Shown here: positions 51,005 through 60,563 of the stretch, one piece after another
Layout of the letters: each line of letters starts with the position of its first letter
How positions within the stretch are numbered: the stretch's first letter is position 1
Source: an uncultured Bacteroidales bacterium
Lineage (GTDB): Bacteria; Bacteroidota; Bacteroidia; Bacteroidales; UBA932
Reading direction: 5' to 3'
NCBI GenBank assembly: GCA_944326255.1
Contig: CALVDG010000006.1
Coordinates: 36,924 to 100,923 of the forward strand
DNA: 64,000 bases
Program-made: the position numbers and the translations under genes
Notes under the pieces: model-generated
The model's database searches: none
What the model was told of the DNA's origin: nothing
What the model saw: only the letters and a program-made list of their open reading frames with translations

Positions 51005-51628
51005 ATGACGAACAGGGAGCAAATACTGAGAAATACCTCCGCGCTTTTTCTGGAGCGTGGGTGCAAGTCGCTGACAATGGATGATGTGGCTTCGGCCAAC
51101 GGTATGTCCAAGCGCACGCTGTACGAGATGTTTCACGACAAGGCAGGTCTGTTGAGGAAATGTATCCTTCTGATGCACAAGGACAATATGACCCGGTCGG
51201 AAGAGGAACTCGCAAAATCAGGCAATGTTCTTGAATGGTTCATGCGCTCGCTGGAGAACAAGGACGAGAGGCGCATGAGTTTCTATTATGACTTCTTTAC
51301 GGAGGTCAAGCGGTATTATCCGGAGGTGTTCATGAATGTGGTGCAGGATGTGAACAGATGGCACTGCGAGCTGCTGGAGAGAGTAATCAGGCAGGGACAG
51401 AAGGAAGGTCTGTTCATAACGGATATCCTGGACGCGCATCAGTTGTCCCTGCAGCTCTTCGAGCTTTCCGTGGCGGTTACGGACAGGGCGGTGCGCAATT
51501 ATCTGGAGATCAAGCATAACCGTGGCTCGGACTGCCTGATGCTTTTCCTTATAAGAGGTATTGCGACGGAGAAGGGCCGGGAGTATATTGACGAATATCT
51601 GAAAAATAATAAATCACTGTTACGATAA
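51005..51628 (+). CDS. TetR/AcrR-family regulator of the RND operon
   Basis: 207 residues. N-terminal helix-turn-helix (REQILRNTSALFLERGCKSLTMDDVASANGMSKRTLYEMFHDKAGLL, residues 4-50) and a helical ligand-binding domain. As the first gene of the efflux operon (its stop overlaps the next start, TAATG), it is most likely an autorepressor relieved by a pump substrate. The inducer is unknown. Confidence 0.92.
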   Translation: MTNREQILRNTSALFLERGCKSLTMDDVASANGMSKRTLYEMFHDKAGLLRKCILLMHKDNMTRSEEELAKSGNVLEWFMRSLENKDERRMSFYYDFFTEVKRYYPEVFMNVVQDVNRWHCELLERVIRQGQKEGLFITDILDAHQLSLQLFELSVAVTDRAVRNYLEIKHNRGSDCLMLFLIRGIATEKGREYIDEYLKNNKSLLR

Positions 51629-53007
51629 TGAGAACACGATTGAAAACAACGGCAGTTGTGTGCTGCGTCTATGTTTTCGGGATGATTGCCGGCGCAGGGT
51701 CATTCAAGGCCGCCGCTCAACAGCCGTCAGTTCAGGATGCGGATACATCTTCTGTGATGTGTTTCACACTGGACGAGGCCATGAGCTACGCGCTGGAGCA
51801 TAACTGGGACCTGCAGAACTCCTCGCTGGCCGTGCGTCAGGCGGAGGCTGACCGCTGGGGAGCGATTGCGACCATGCTTCCGCAAGTTAATGGAACATTG
51901 GACTATTCCAACTACATGGGATATGAGATGGAGTTCGGTGAGACCGGGTTGGCCATAGCCATGCCGCCTTACGGCTCCATAGGAGTCAATGCGGCCATGT
52001 CGGTGAGCGGTGCGCAGATTATCAGTGCACTCATCGGCAAGTTGTCTATAGAAATGGCGGATGTCTCGCACCGTCAGTCACAGCAGGAGGTGGCCGAGCA
52101 GGTGCGTCTGCTGTATTTTTCCGCACTGGTCAGTACGCAGACGGTGGAACTGCTTCGGCGCAACCTCGGCACAGTGCGCAAACTGCACGAATTTTCCCAG
52201 AAATCGGTGGACGCCGGTGTTGCCGAGCAGGTGGACGCGGATCAGATACTGGTGCAGGTGGCGACTCTCGAGAGCTCCATCAACGAGGCCGAGCGCGGAC
52301 TTGAGATGATCTACAACTCCATGCGCCTGCAGATGAACGTCGGTTTCGACAAGGAGATAGTCCTGACCCAGACTCTGGACGAGCTGATGGACGTGGAGCA
52401 TTCGCTGGACTTGCTGTACGATGATTTTATCCTTGAGAACAATTTCTCCTATCAGCTGGCCCTGCAGAGCACCGAGCTGTACAAGAAGCAGAAAAACCTT
52501 GCGGGATGGGCCTACGGACCTACCCTGAGCGCATTCTACCAGTACACGGGCAGGAAGTATTTCTCCGATGAGATGACCATGAACATGACCCCTCCGAACA
52601 TGGTAGGCCTGACTCTGTCTATCCCCATATTCTCCTCGGGCCGCAACTATACTTCTTTCCAGAAGGCCAAACTGGATTATCAGAAGCAGCTCAACACCTT
52701 GGAGAATACCAAGATGGCCCTGAACATCCAGCACCGTCAGCTCAAGTACAACCTCTCCTCCGCATACGAGCGTTATCAGACGCAGGTGAAGAACGTGGAG
52801 GTCTCCCAGGCCGTATTTGACAACATCGGCAAGAAATACGAGTTCGGTCACGCTTCCAGCCTGGACGTGACCAACGCCGCCACAACCCTCATCACGGCCC
52901 AGAGCACATACGTGCAGGCGGCCCTGGACTACGTGACGGCCCAGATCGAGCTGGAGAAGCTCCTCAACAAGAATACTTACGGACAATCAACACAGGAACA
53001 GAAATAA
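51628..53007 (+). CDS. TolC-family outer-membrane efflux protein
   Basis: 459 residues; signal peptide ending KAAAQ, no lipobox, so unlike the NodT-type channel at 4.6 kb. Two OEP repeats: FTLDEAMSYALEHNWDLQNSSLAVRQAEADR and DYQKQLNTLENTKMALNIQHRQLKYNLSSAYERYQTQ, the latter coiled coil. Exit duct for the pump encoded after it. Confidence 0.93.
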   Translation: MRTRLKTTAVVCCVYVFGMIAGAGSFKAAAQQPSVQDADTSSVMCFTLDEAMSYALEHNWDLQNSSLAVRQAEADRWGAIATMLPQVNGTLDYSNYMGYEMEFGETGLAIAMPPYGSIGVNAAMSVSGAQIISALIGKLSIEMADVSHRQSQQEVAEQVRLLYFSALVSTQTVELLRRNLGTVRKLHEFSQKSVDAGVAEQVDADQILVQVATLESSINEAERGLEMIYNSMRLQMNVGFDKEIVLTQTLDELMDVEHSLDLLYDDFILENNFSYQLALQSTELYKKQKNLAGWAYGPTLSAFYQYTGRKYFSDEMTMNMTPPNMVGLTLSIPIFSSGRNYTSFQKAKLDYQKQLNTLENTKMALNIQHRQLKYNLSSAYERYQTQVKNVEVSQAVFDNIGKKYEFGHASSLDVTNAATTLITAQSTYVQAALDYVTAQIELEKLLNKNTYGQSTQEQK

Positions 53008-53010
53008 ATT

Positions 53011-54024
53011 ATGGATATGAAAATAAAGGCAATCGCAATTATCACGGCCGCCGCGCTGCTGAGCGGCTGCGGAGCCAACACGGAGGAAGTCTCCCAGGAC
53101 AGGGTGGAGCAGGTGCGGACCACTCCGCTGGCTTATCAGGAGGTGTCGCGGCAGATAGAACTTTCGACGACCCTTCAGGGTTACGAGGAGATGAACATCT
53201 CGCCCTCGCTTACGGGTATTATCGAGAAAATATACGTGGAGGTGGGCGACAGGGTCCGTAAGGGCGACACTCTGGTGCGGATGGACCGGAACCAGCTCAA
53301 TACCACCCGTCTGGCATACGCCAATCTGCAGATAGAGATGAACCGCGTCCGGATGCTGCTGGAAAGCGAGGCCATCTCGCAGCAGACCTACGACCAGACC
53401 AAATTGAGCTTCGACCAGACCGCCGAGTCCCTGCGCTTTCTGGAGGAGAACACATTTGTGCTGGCCCAGTACGACGGAGTCATCTCGTCCAAGAGCTATG
53501 AGGACGGAGAGCTTTACGCCGGGGCACAGCCTATCCTGCGCCTGACTCAGATCAGCGAGCTTAAGGCCTACGTCAATGTCCCCGAGACTTATTTCCCTAA
53601 GGTGAAGGAAGGCATGAAGGTCAATGTGTATTCGGATATTTATCCCGACAAGGTGTTCCCGGCCACGATAGAGATAGTCTATCCGACCGTCGACCCGGCC
53701 TCGCATACATTTACCCTCAAGCTGAGGATTCCCAACCGCAGCGAGCTGATACGTCCTGGTATGTATGTGAGTACGGTGCTCGACCTGGGCCGTACGGAGG
53801 CCCTCGTGGTGCCCTATCAGTCGGTGCTCAGACTTATAGGCTCCAACAACCGGTACGTATTTGTGGACGACGGCGGAGTCGCCAAGAGGGTCTTCGTGGA
53901 GATCGGCGAGCGTCACGACCAGACCATAGAGATATCCAGCGACAGCCTTAAAGTGGGCGACCCGATAGTCACCACCGGTCAGGCCAAGCTCGTGGACGGA
54001 GTCAGACTGAATGTTGTAAAATAA
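53011..54024 (+). CDS. RND efflux periplasmic adaptor lipoprotein
   Basis: 337 residues; lipoprotein signal AALLSGC (Cys20). Lipoyl-like halves (SLTGIIEKIYVEVGDRVRKGDTLVRMD and VLAQYDGVISSKSYEDGELY) enclose a short helical hairpin; barrel and membrane-proximal domains follow. It resembles MdtA/AcrA-type proteins. 3 nt after the TolC-like gene and 12 nt before the pump. Confidence 0.93.
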   Translation: MDMKIKAIAIITAAALLSGCGANTEEVSQDRVEQVRTTPLAYQEVSRQIELSTTLQGYEEMNISPSLTGIIEKIYVEVGDRVRKGDTLVRMDRNQLNTTRLAYANLQIEMNRVRMLLESEAISQQTYDQTKLSFDQTAESLRFLEENTFVLAQYDGVISSKSYEDGELYAGAQPILRLTQISELKAYVNVPETYFPKVKEGMKVNVYSDIYPDKVFPATIEIVYPTVDPASHTFTLKLRIPNRSELIRPGMYVSTVLDLGRTEALVVPYQSVLRLIGSNNRYVFVDDGGVAKRVFVEIGERHDQTIEISSDSLKVGDPIVTTGQAKLVDGVRLNVVK

Positions 54025-54036
54025 TCCCCGCCTGCG

Positions 54037-57000
54037 ATGAGTATCTACAAATCAGCGATCAACCGTCCGGTGACGACCCTTCTGGTGTTCGTCGCCGTGA
54101 TAGTGATAGGCATATTCTCATTTCTGAGACTGCCTATCGACCAGTTCCCGGAGATGGATCCGCCTTACATCTCCGTGCTTACTGTCTATCCGGGAGCCAG
54201 CGCGTCCGAGATAGAGACCAATGTCACCAAGATCATAGAGAACAACCTCAACTCCGTAGACTACCTGAAGGAGATAACCTCCACTACCAAGGACAATATC
54301 TCCGTGGTGCTGCTCGAGCTGGAGTGGGGCACGGACCTGGACGAGATCATCAACGATGTCCGGTCCTATATAGACATGGTGAAGGACGAGCTGCCCGACG
54401 GCTGTACCAATCCCTTCATCTTCAAGTTCAGTACCAGCTCCATGCCTATCCTCCAGTATTCGATTACTGCGGACGAGAGCTATCCCGGTCTGGACAAGCT
54501 GCTCAACGATGAGATTATCCCTCAGCTGAGCATGGTGAACGGTATCGGAAACCTTACCCTTTCCGGCTCCCCGGAGCGTTATGTGTACGTGGACATCGAC
54601 CAGCAGAAGCTGGATGCCTACGGTCTTCCCCTGGAGACTGTCGGCAGCGCGATAGCCGCCAACAATCTGAACCTCTCCTCCGGTACCGTCAAGATGAACA
54701 AGGAGCAGTATCAGCTGGAGGTGCGCAGCGAGTATGTCGAGAGCTCCGAGATCAACGACATCGTGGTGACGGTGACTCCCGAGGGCCGGCAGGTCTTCGT
54801 GCGGGATCTTGCCACAGTGCGCGACACGATCAAGGACCTGAGCCTGGACGAGAAGACCAACGGCCGTGAGAGTGTCCGCCTGATGGTGACCAAGCAGACC
54901 GGAGCCAATACCGTGCAGATATGCGAGGACCTGGAGGAGGAGATGGCCCGTATCGAGCGGACTCTGCCCAACGATATCAAGATAGAGGTAATCTACGATT
55001 CGTCGGAGGACATCGTCAACTCCATCAACTCCCTGGAGGAGTCGATTCTGTACGCTCTGCTCTTCGTGGTGCTCGTGGTGCTCTTCTTCCTGGGAGAGTG
55101 GCGTTCGACCCTGATTATTTCCCTGACGATCCCCATATCCCTGATAGTGGCCTTCATCTACCTGATGCTGGCGGACAGCTCGCTGAACATCATATCGCTC
55201 AGCTCCCTGACCGTGGCCATCGGTATGGTGGTGGACGATGCCATCGTGGTGCTGGAGAACATCACCAAGCATATAGAAAGGGGCTCAAGCCCGAGGGAGG
55301 CGGCCATCTACGCGACCAACGAGGTGTGGGTGTCGGTCATCGCCACGACCCTTGTGATAGTGGTGGTGTTTGTCCCTCTGACCATGCTTACCGGTATGGC
55401 CGGCATCATGTTCAAGGAACTCGGCTGGCTGGTGACCATCATGGTATGTACCTCTACCGTAGTGGCTATTTCCCTGACGCCTATGCTCTGTTCCAGACTG
55501 CTCAAGGCCCGTCCCGTGCGTGTCAACGAGCGTGGAGTAATCGAGAACATTCCCCCCAGGCGCAACTGGTATCAGAGATATGTCATCCCCTTGCTGGACC
55601 GTCTGGACAGGGCGTATGCCAGGTTGCTGCGTTTCTGTCTGAGGCATAAGGCGTGGACGCTGGTGGCCATAACCCTGTTCTTTTTCGCATCCATAACGCC
55701 TTTCATTATGGGCAAGGTGGGTACGGACTTTATCCAGGAGACCGACAACGGCCGTCTGACAGTGGATATAGAGCTGGCTACCGGCTACCGCATCGAGGAG
55801 ACCGCCAAGATGGCCCGCTATATAGAGAGCCGCTTCTACGAGCTGGTGCCCGAGATAGAGCTGATATCGACCTCGGCCGGTACCACGGACGACGACGGTG
55901 TATCGGCCATGTTCTCCACCACCATGAACAACACCATGTCCATGACCGTAGTCTGCAGCAAGAAGAACGAGCGTGACCGCTCCATCTTCGAGATAGCCGA
56001 GGTGCTGCGTCAGGAACTGGCCTCCTATCCGGAGATTATCGACTATCAGTGCGGCGTATCCAGTTTCATGGGCGGAGCCTCGTCCACTGTCGATGTCGAG
56101 ATCTACGGCTACAGTTTCGATGAGACCAACGCCTTTGCCCAGGAGGTGAGGGCTGCCATCCGCGACAACGTCTACGGGGCCCGCGACATTGACATAAGCC
56201 GCGAGAAGGACCGTCCCGAGATCAAGATCAATCTTGACAAGGAGAAACTGGCCTACCACGGCCTCAACTCCTCGACCGTCTCCACATACGTGCGCAACCG
56301 CGTCAACGGCATGGCTTCCGGCTATCTTAAGGAAGACGGTGACGAGTACGACATAGTAGTCCGCCTTCAGGAGGAGGACCGCAACTCCATATCGGATATC
56401 GAGAACATGACGATACCTACCGCCACCGGAGCGATGATAAAGATAAAGGAGCTGGGTAAGATAGAGGAGTATTTCGCCCCGCCTACCATCGAGCGGAAGA
56501 GCCGTCAGAGAGTTGTGACCGTATCCGTGACTCCATATGAGACCTCTCTTGGAGAATTGGCTGCCGGCATTCAGCGTACCATAGACCAGATGGGAGTACC
56601 GAGCGGCATTACCGTCAGACTGGCCGGTAACTATGAGGACCAGCAGGATACATTCCAGGACTTGCTCCTGCTGCTGGCATTGATAGTTCTGCTGATATAC
56701 ATAGTGCTTGCCTCCCAGTTCGAGTCTTTCGTCAAGCCGGTGATGATCATGACGGCGGTACCTTTCGCCCTCTCGGGAGTGGTGCTTGCCCTCTGGATTA
56801 CGGGCACGACCCTCGACATGATAGGCTCGCTTGGATTCATCATGCTGGTAGGTATTGCCACCAAGAACGCCATCGTGCTGGTGGACTATACCAACCTGAT
56901 GCGTGACCGCGGCTATGAGCTCAACGAGGCGATTGCGCTGTCAGGAGCTTCCCGTCTGCGTCCCGTGCTGATGACTGCCATCACTACCTTCCTCGGTATG

Positions 57001-57252
57001 CTGCCTATGGCCATGAGCAACGGAGAGGGTGCCGAGATGTGGAAGCCCATGGGAATCGTGGTCATCGGAGGTCTGCTGGTGTCCACCGTCGTGACCCTCG
57101 TGGTGGTGCCTGTATTCTACGCCCTGCTTTCCCGCCATGGAGAAAGAGACAAGGAGAAAAAGAACCGGGCTCAGTTTATATTCATGCAGCTCTCGCCTAA
57201 TCCTGAGGGAGAGGATCCCGAGGTGCGCCGGAGCAGGGAACTTAACCAGTAA
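54037..57252 (+). CDS. RND efflux permease (second system)
   Basis: 1071 residues. RND architecture with INRPVTTLLVFVAVIVIGIFSF and IDQFPEMDPPYISVLTVYPGASASEIE at the N-terminus, periplasmic docking loops, and the TM4 Asp pair in VAIGMVVDDAIVVLENI. A positively charged tail of about 45 residues (RHGERDKEKKNRAQFIF..) follows the last helix. Cytoplasmic-membrane pump; substrate unknown, controlled by the adjacent TetR gene. Confidence 0.96.
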   Translation: MSIYKSAINRPVTTLLVFVAVIVIGIFSFLRLPIDQFPEMDPPYISVLTVYPGASASEIETNVTKIIENNLNSVDYLKEITSTTKDNISVVLLELEWGTDLDEIINDVRSYIDMVKDELPDGCTNPFIFKFSTSSMPILQYSITADESYPGLDKLLNDEIIPQLSMVNGIGNLTLSGSPERYVYVDIDQQKLDAYGLPLETVGSAIAANNLNLSSGTVKMNKEQYQLEVRSEYVESSEINDIVVTVTPEGRQVFVRDLATVRDTIKDLSLDEKTNGRESVRLMVTKQTGANTVQICEDLEEEMARIERTLPNDIKIEVIYDSSEDIVNSINSLEESILYALLFVVLVVLFFLGEWRSTLIISLTIPISLIVAFIYLMLADSSLNIISLSSLTVAIGMVVDDAIVVLENITKHIERGSSPREAAIYATNEVWVSVIATTLVIVVVFVPLTMLTGMAGIMFKELGWLVTIMVCTSTVVAISLTPMLCSRLLKARPVRVNERGVIENIPPRRNWYQRYVIPLLDRLDRAYARLLRFCLRHKAWTLVAITLFFFASITPFIMGKVGTDFIQETDNGRLTVDIELATGYRIEETAKMARYIESRFYELVPEIELISTSAGTTDDDGVSAMFSTTMNNTMSMTVVCSKKNERDRSIFEIAEVLRQELASYPEIIDYQCGVSSFMGGASSTVDVEIYGYSFDETNAFAQEVRAAIRDNVYGARDIDISREKDRPEIKINLDKEKLAYHGLNSSTVSTYVRNRVNGMASGYLKEDGDEYDIVVRLQEEDRNSISDIENMTIPTATGAMIKIKELGKIEEYFAPPTIERKSRQRVVTVSVTPYETSLGELAAGIQRTIDQMGVPSGITVRLAGNYEDQQDTFQDLLLLLALIVLLIYIVLASQFESFVKPVMIMTAVPFALSGVVLALWITGTTLDMIGSLGFIMLVGIATKNAIVLVDYTNLMRDRGYELNEAIALSGASRLRPVLMTAITTFLGMLPMAMSNGEGAEMWKPMGIVVIGGLLVSTVVTLVVVPVFYALLSRHGERDKEKKNRAQFIFMQLSPNPEGEDPEVRRSRELNQ

Positions 57253-57269
57253 AAAAGGAGGAACGAAGT

Positions 57270-57563
57270 ATGAAATGTGTGTTTATCGTATACAATCAGG
57301 CCAATACTGAGAGGGTGGAGTACATGCTCGATGAGCTGGGCATCCGCGGCTTCACTTTCTTCGAGCAGTTGCAGGGACGCGGCAGCAGGGACGGTGAGCC
57401 CAGACGCGGTACTCATACCTGGCCTGAGATGAACTCAGGCATGATGACCGTCGTGGACGACGATAAAGTAGAGGAACTGCTACAGACTGTCCGCAAGCTT
57501 GACAACCGCAACCGTGAGGTCGGCGTGCGGGCATTCGTCTGGAATATTGAGCAGACAGTCTGA
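57270..57563 (+). CDS. PG0541-family, P-II-like transporter-associated protein
   Basis: 97 residues starting MKCVFIVYNQANTERVEYML. The size, ferredoxin-like strand-helix pattern and place after an RND pump match the PG0541 family named for Porphyromonas gingivalis, small P-II-like proteins found with RND operons. Conserved-looking parts are GIRGFTFFEQLQGRGS and GTHTWPEMNSGMMTVV. It may sense a small molecule and modulate the pump; no experimental role is known to me. Confidence 0.88.
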   Translation: MKCVFIVYNQANTERVEYMLDELGIRGFTFFEQLQGRGSRDGEPRRGTHTWPEMNSGMMTVVDDDKVEELLQTVRKLDNRNREVGVRAFVWNIEQTV

Positions 57564-57591
57564 TTTTTTCAATACAATTTTTGATTTTGTA

Positions 57592-57599
57592 TATCTTTG
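57592..57599 (+). promoter_or_regulatory. -7 box of sdaA
   Basis: TATCTTTG, exact consensus, 32 nt before the sdaA start; -33 box not clear. Confidence 0.6.
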
Positions 57600-57630
57600 T
57601 GCTCATATTTGAGTTACTGCAGGTATTGCA

Positions 57631-58842
57631 ATGGAGAGCATTAAGGAGATATACAAGATAGGCAAGGGACCCTCGAGCAGTCATACGATGGGCCCCAAGA
57701 AAGCAGCGGAGATGTTCAGGGGTCTGTGCCCGGGGGCATCTTCGTTTGTTGTTACCTTGTACGGCAGTCTGGCCGCCACGGGCAAGGGGCACTTGACCGA
57801 CGTGGCATTGAAGGAGGCCCTGACAGACGGCACAGGAGCGGGTGTGGATATTGTATGGAAGCCCAAGGAGTTCCTGCCCCAGCATCCAAACGGTATGAAT
57901 TTCAAGGCTTACAATGGGCAGGGCGAAATGCTGTGCGAGAAGACGTATTTCAGCATAGGAGGCGGAGATATCAGCGAGACCGGCAAGCGGGATGAGCGTA
58001 AGGATGTCTATCCGTTCAGCAGGATGAAGGACATACTTGGCTGGTGTAATGAAAACAATTCCTATTTCTGGGAGTATGTGGCCAAGTATGAGGATCCGGA
58101 TATCTGGGACTATCTGGCAGAGCGCTGGGAGGTTATGAAAGCCTCCATCTCCCGTGGTCTGGACCATGAGGGCGTATTGCCGGGAGGCCTGAACGTGCGC
58201 CGTAAGGCATATGCCTATTATCAGCATGCCAAGAGCTACAACAGTTCCATGCAGCGTCGCGGTCTGTTGTTTGCATATGCGCTGGCTGTTTCGGAGGAGA
58301 ATGCCGCAGGCGGTACGATAGTGACTGCGCCTACATGCGGTTCATGCGGAGTCCTGCCGGCGGTGCTGTATCTCTTCCATACCTCGTATGGAGTGACGGA
58401 GAACAAGATAGTCAATGCGATGGCGACGGCAGGACTGGTCGGGGCCCTCATCAAGGAGAATGCATCGATATCGGGTGCGGAAGTGGGTTGTCAGGGAGAG
58501 GTCGGCACGGCCTGCGCAATGGCATGTGCGGCGGCAACGAGGATACTCGGAGGTACGCCGCCCCAGATTGAGTGCGCGGCGTCAATGGGTATGGAGCATT
58601 GTCTGGGACTGACCTGTGATCCTGTCTGCGGACTGGTGCAGATACCTTGCATAGAGCGCAATGCGATAGCTGCAGCCAGGGCTATGGATGCGGCGCAGTA
58701 TGCACTTATGTCTGATGGAAGTCACATTGTGCCGTTTGATGCAGTAATAGAGGCGATGAAGCAGACCGGCCATGACCTGCCAAGCCTGTACAAGGAGACT
58801 TCAGAGGGCGGACTGGCCAATTTGATACACAATAAACGATAA
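57631..58842 (+). CDS. sdaA: L-serine ammonia-lyase (iron-sulfur type)
   Basis: 403 residues, single-chain form with beta domain (about 1-130: IYKIGKGPSSSHTMGPKKAAEMF) and alpha domain (about 145-400). Fe-S cluster cysteines are in TAPTCGSCGVLPAVLY, HCLGLTCDPVCGLVQIPCIERNA. Deaminates serine to pyruvate and ammonia; oxygen-labile, fitting an anaerobe. It has its own promoter. Confidence 0.96.
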   Translation: MESIKEIYKIGKGPSSSHTMGPKKAAEMFRGLCPGASSFVVTLYGSLAATGKGHLTDVALKEALTDGTGAGVDIVWKPKEFLPQHPNGMNFKAYNGQGEMLCEKTYFSIGGGDISETGKRDERKDVYPFSRMKDILGWCNENNSYFWEYVAKYEDPDIWDYLAERWEVMKASISRGLDHEGVLPGGLNVRRKAYAYYQHAKSYNSSMQRRGLLFAYALAVSEENAAGGTIVTAPTCGSCGVLPAVLYLFHTSYGVTENKIVNAMATAGLVGALIKENASISGAEVGCQGEVGTACAMACAAATRILGGTPPQIECAASMGMEHCLGLTCDPVCGLVQIPCIERNAIAAARAMDAAQYALMSDGSHIVPFDAVIEAMKQTGHDLPSLYKETSEGGLANLIHNKR

Positions 58843-58860
58843 ATTTAGTATCTTCGCAGA

Positions 58861-59559
58861 ATGAAACGTTTTGCAGAAATATTATCCGCAGCAGTTCTAA
58901 TGCTGGCAGTCGCATGTGTCGTACCGGTATCGGCGCAGGACGGTAAGGAAGACGGCAGTAAGGACAAGTCCTATGCCTCGTCTTTCTTCAAGGTCGGCAT
59001 TAAGGGCGGTATAGACTTCATATCCATGAGCCGTTTCGAACTGGGCTATATATCCGAGTCGGTGAGCAACTACACTGGCTTTACTGCCGGTGTGGCTTTC
59101 AGTTTCGACATGCCGCTGAGAGGTATGACGATACAGCCGGAGCTCAACTATGTCTCAAAAGGTACGATGTACAGAGGTGAGATATCTGAGGGAAATTCTC
59201 AGAATGTGCGTTTCAGGACAGACTATATAGAATTACCGGTCAATTTCCAATTCGGTCTGGATTTGATACTTTTCCGTCCTTATCTGATGGTGTCTCCTTA
59301 TATCGGATATGCCGTGTATAAAGAGCCTGGAACAGTATCCTGGAACAACACCAACCGCTTCGAGTACGGTATAGGCATCGGAGGCGGTGTGGATTTCTGG
59401 AAATTTCAGCTGCAGGTCAAGTACAATTGGAACATAGGTCAATTGGCACGCAATGTCTCCGAGAATAGTATAGTGCCGGGTGAATCCGGTAAGCCTTCCG
59501 GTCCGGTGCGTATGGGCAACTACCGCGGTCTGGAGGTTAATCTGGTATTTTTCTTCTAA
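58861..59559 (+). CDS. Outer-membrane beta-barrel protein (PorT/OMP_b-brl-like)
   Basis: 232 residues; signal peptide (VACVVPVSAQ), then an eight-strand-like barrel: FFKVGIKGGIDFISMS, TAGVAFSFDMPLRGMTIQPELNYVSKG, and final VNLVFFF. It shares pattern and order of blocks (IQPELNYV/LNPELLYV, IELPVNFQFG/LRLPVNIQWG, FSPYIG) with the gene after trxA, so the two are paralogues. Role unknown. Confidence 0.88.
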   Translation: MKRFAEILSAAVLMLAVACVVPVSAQDGKEDGSKDKSYASSFFKVGIKGGIDFISMSRFELGYISESVSNYTGFTAGVAFSFDMPLRGMTIQPELNYVSKGTMYRGEISEGNSQNVRFRTDYIELPVNFQFGLDLILFRPYLMVSPYIGYAVYKEPGTVSWNNTNRFEYGIGIGGGVDFWKFQLQVKYNWNIGQLARNVSENSIVPGESGKPSGPVRMGNYRGLEVNLVFFF

Positions 59560-59598
59560 GGATATTCAACAGTATATAAACAATAAAAACTCACGATT

Positions 59599-59919
59599 AT
59601 GTTAGCAATTAATGATTCTAATTTTGAAGAGCTTGTAGTGAACTCTCAGGTTCCCGTACTTCTGGATTTCTGGGCAACATGGTGCGGCCCCTGCCGTATG
59701 ATATCTCCCATCGTGGAAGAGCTTGCAAATGAGTATGAGGGCAAATGGCTCATCGCAAAGTGCAATGTGGACGAGGCTACCGATGTTCCCATGAAGTTCG
59801 GTATCCGCAACATCCCGACCCTGCTTTTCTTCAAGGGTGGTGAGATGAAGGCCAAGCTTGTAGGTTCTACCACGAAGGCCGCTATTGTTGCCAAGATGAA
59901 TGAGGTAGAGAATATGTAA
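59599..59919 (+). CDS. trxA: Thioredoxin
   Basis: 106 residues, the classic length, with DFWATWCGPCRMISPIVEEL and the cis-Pro loop RNIPTLLFFKGGE. No signal peptide, so a cytoplasmic disulfide reductant. Oddly, it is set between two paralogous outer-membrane barrel genes (39 nt after the first, 17 nt before the second). Confidence 0.97.
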   Translation: MLAINDSNFEELVVNSQVPVLLDFWATWCGPCRMISPIVEELANEYEGKWLIAKCNVDEATDVPMKFGIRNIPTLLFFKGGEMKAKLVGSTTKAAIVAKMNEVENM

Positions 59920-59936
59920 CATAAAAAAGTAAAGTT

Positions 59937-60560
59937 ATGAAAAAGATTTTTGCAGTTCTATCAATGGCCTTTGTTGTGGCCTTGATGCCGGTAAAGGCCC
60001 AGCCGGGAGAGGATTTTTTCAATCTCGGAGTAAGAGGCGGTCTCAATTTCTCCAATATGAGCGGCATTAAGGATATGGGTCAGGACGGCTTCCTGAAGAC
60101 ATATACCGGATTCAATGCCGGTCTGGTGTTCAATTTCAACCTGCCTCTCGGTTTTGAACTCAACCCTGAGTTGCTTTATGTGCAGTCAGGTGTTAAGAAA
60201 GACGGTGTCCCCGCATCTCTTAAGACAGGTTCGCTCAGGCTTCCTGTCAATATACAGTGGGGCATCCGCTTATTAGGGGTAGTTAAACCGTATGTGGTGT
60301 TCTCTCCTTATATCGGAGGTGTTCTGTTCAGTGAAGGAACAGGGATGCTCGATATAGAAGAGAAGTTTATCAACCGCCTTCAGTACGGAGTCGGTATAGG
60401 AGCGGGAGTCTATATCTGGCGTTTCCAGGTGTCATTCAAGTGGAACTGGGATCTCAATACTGTCATCAAGGAGAACAGTGAGATGGATCTTCCTCATTTC
60501 GGTGATTTGAAAGACAAGAAGTTCAACGGAGGTGAGCTTTCACTTGCATTCTTCTTTTAG
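59937..60560 (+). CDS. Outer-membrane beta-barrel protein, paralogue of the gene before trxA
   Basis: 207 residues, signal peptide (VVALMPVKAQ), barrel strands FFNLGVRGGLNFSNMS, NAGLVFNFNLPLGFELNPELLYVQSG, LRLPVNIQWGIRLLGVVKPYVVFSPYIGG, and end LSLAFFF. Followed after 3 nt by the prenyl synthase gene. Function unknown. Confidence 0.88.
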   Translation: MKKIFAVLSMAFVVALMPVKAQPGEDFFNLGVRGGLNFSNMSGIKDMGQDGFLKTYTGFNAGLVFNFNLPLGFELNPELLYVQSGVKKDGVPASLKTGSLRLPVNIQWGIRLLGVVKPYVVFSPYIGGVLFSEGTGMLDIEEKFINRLQYGVGIGAGVYIWRFQVSFKWNWDLNTVIKENSEMDLPHFGDLKDKKFNGGELSLAFFF

Positions 60561-60563
60561 CAG

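Noticed and set aside
54118..55272. 384-codon open frame on the minus strand
   Set aside because: Antisense to the RND permease; rich in His, Gln and Gly as expected for a reverse reading of a GC-rich gene.
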